Shown piece after piece: positions 62,824 through 64,000 of a stretch of DNA of 64,000 nt; the first letter of the stretch is position 1; every line of letters starts with the position of its first letter. The notes below the pieces were generated by a model, which was not told where the DNA came from, made no database searches, and saw nothing but the letters and a program-made list of their open reading frames with translations. This DNA comes from Alkalimonas cellulosilytica (GTDB taxonomy: Bacteria; Pseudomonadota; Gammaproteobacteria; Enterobacterales; Alteromonadaceae), in assembly GCF_036325985.1 (NCBI RefSeq), contig NZ_JAUHLI010000002.1:248001-312000 (forward strand), in the 5' to 3' direction. Both the position numbers and the translations under genes were made by a program.

Positions 62824-63992
62824 TACTCCTCAAACATCCTGAAAGGAGGCTTTTTCAACAAATAATCCCGATAATCATTCGGGTTGCCGTTTTTTCCTGC
62901 TTCGGCTGCCTTGGCGATGTTGTACATCTCACGGGCTGAAACATAATGCAGCACATAATGTTCGCCGTCGTTGTACTTATCTTCCAGATAATCGTGCAGG
63001 AAATGGCGGGGTTCTGCCAACAGCGTGTCCATATCGCCTTCCTGAGCACCATGGGTATGCACTTTAATAAATACCCATTCTGGCCGGCCTTTAACGTGGA
63101 TATTGCTGTTGACCCATTGATCAATGCGCGTTTTGATCAGGGGCATGGTTTTACGGACATCACTGTTTTCAATATGCGGCATGCCGCTTGGAGTACGCCA
63201 ACGGAAATTCAGGCCAAGTGGGCCTTGCAGGATCATTAAGTCACCGCTGGCAGCTTTACCTACTTCTACATCGACACCGCTATCATGCGATTTGTACTGG
63301 CCATCCCGGCCGGTAGCGTAATAAATGCTGTTTATTTTGCGGGTTTGGGCCGGGCTTGGTGCTGAAGGCAGCGTCATATCAACATAACAGCCTGAGTCTT
63401 TTAAGACCTTCAATTCATTGTTCACACCACAGTGTTTGCCACCAGGTAAGGAATTATCAAGCGCCCAGTTGCCATGGATAAAAGCATACTGAATTTGGCC
63501 TGTTTCCGGGTGCAGGGGCAGGGCGCCATGTTCATGGTGCAGGACCTGGGCAAACTCCGTCAGGGTTTTGTACAGGTTCTCTGCGGTATCATCCTCATGA
63601 TGGAGGTGAATTTCAATTTCACCATAACCACGGGCGCAGAGATCAGAGAGTTTTGCTAAGTGTTCGTGGCGATACTCTTCTTCCGGATAAAAGAAGGTAT
63701 GCTTCGGAGGCTGACCATCCGCATCCTGATGCTGGCTGGCCATCGCCGGATAGTCGTGATACCAGCGGTCTACTCTGGCACGCTCGCGAGCTAAATCTTT
63801 ATTTTTCCACTGCGGTTCAAAGTGGTCGACGAAACAAAACAAAATGTGTTTTGGCCCCTGATGTGCAGGTTTTGGGCTAAGGCATTGCCGAACGTAGCTG
63901 CCCAGCCATAAGTGCATATGCTTTTTACGCAACACCAAAACGAACAGGGTAAAAAAGAAAAGCAGTAAAACCAATACACTAATAATAACCAT
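62823..63992 (-). CDS. Membrane-anchored protein of unknown function, coupled to the deacetylase
   Basis: A 389-residue protein with one N-terminal helix (VIISVLVLLLFFFTLFVLVL) and a large periplasmic domain rich in His and Asp: VDHFEPQW, EIEIHLHHEDDTAENLY, FIHGNWALDNSLPGGKHCGV and FIKVHTHGAQEGD. These resemble scattered metal ligands of a NodB-like or other hydrolase fold, but no standard motif could be matched. Translational coupling to the deacetylase suggests a shared substrate. The start at 63992 is only 8 bp from the window edge, so a longer N-terminus cannot be excluded. Function unknown. Confidence 0.78.
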   Translation of the reverse strand: MVIISVLVLLLFFFTLFVLVLRKKHMHLWLGSYVRQCLSPKPAHQGPKHILFCFVDHFEPQWKNKDLARERARVDRWYHDYPAMASQHQDADGQPPKHTFFYPEEEYRHEHLAKLSDLCARGYGEIEIHLHHEDDTAENLYKTLTEFAQVLHHEHGALPLHPETGQIQYAFIHGNWALDNSLPGGKHCGVNNELKVLKDSGCYVDMTLPSAPSPAQTRKINSIYYATGRDGQYKSHDSGVDVEVGKAASGDLMILQGPLGLNFRWRTPSGMPHIENSDVRKTMPLIKTRIDQWVNSNIHVKGRPEWVFIKVHTHGAQEGDMDTLLAEPRHFLHDYLEDKYNDGEHYVLHYVSAREMYNIAKAAEAGKNGNPNDYRDYLLKKPPFRMFEE

Positions 63993-64000
63993 TATTTCGC

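Noticed and set aside
1..64000. CRISPR arrays, tRNA or rRNA genes, insertion sequences, phage attachment sites
   Set aside because: No direct-repeat/spacer pattern, no cloverleaf or rRNA-like stretch, and no transposase or integrase product were found on reading both strands.

Overview
The window looks like chromosomal DNA of a gammaproteobacterium, most probably from the Alteromonadales / Rheinheimera-Alishewanella side. That placement is inferred from four things: a tkt-epd-pgk-fba order, an ExbB-ExbB-ExbD-TonB set framed by a DUF3450 protein and a TPR protein, a complete PrsK/PrsR/PrsT/exosortase set, and a PEP-CTERM substrate. No rRNA, tRNA, CRISPR array, transposase or integrase was seen.

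Layout. Bases 1-5290 hold central carbon metabolism on the + strand: transketolase (cut by the left edge), erythrose-4-phosphate dehydrogenase, phosphoglycerate kinase and class II aldolase. Bases 5603-10588 are a six-gene TonB energy-transduction operon. Bases 10589-16022 are an AT-rich accessory stretch followed by an export module: two small cysteine-rich peptides whose leaders are both 32 residues long and end in LVSGG or LVSAG, a WH-motif protein between them, an HlyD-type adaptor and a C39-peptidase ABC exporter. This is the best candidate for an undescribed system, a microcin-like or modified-peptide cassette.

Bases 16026-30625 are the exosortase control and sorting region. It contains PrsR and PrsK behind a secreted serine protease, a patatin-like lipase, two FeeM-like acyltransferases, an E1/ThiF-like enzyme, one PEP-CTERM protein with a sigma-54 type promoter, the PrsT TPR lipoprotein, WecC, and an exosortase fused to an EpsI domain. 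Bases 30765-64000 are exopolysaccharide genes. Sugar-nucleotide supply comes from WecB/WecC for ManNAcA, TviB/TviC for GlcNAcA/GalNAcA, and AlgD/ManC/AlgC for GDP-mannuronate. Assembly genes are three glycosyltransferases, two flippases and one polymerase/ligase. Tailoring genes include an SGNH acyltransferase, a GNAT-like protein, an AAC(3)-like acetyltransferase, an acetoacetyl-CoA reductase, a heparinase-type lyase, a beta-helix protein and a polysaccharide deacetylase. The locus appears to run on past the right edge, since no Wza/Wzc export genes or initiating transferase are seen.

How it fits together. The PrsK/PrsR two-component system with sigma-54 would switch on PEP-CTERM proteins. 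The exosortase would process them at the inner membrane while the neighbouring genes build an acidic, acylated polysaccharide. Base composition is mosaic: 35281-35340 has 35 G+C of 60, 42241-42300 has 15 of 60, and 11101-11160 has 13 of 60. This suggests that glycan and peptide modules were swapped in. All functional calls rest on reading translated sequences and recalled family motifs; no database search was run.
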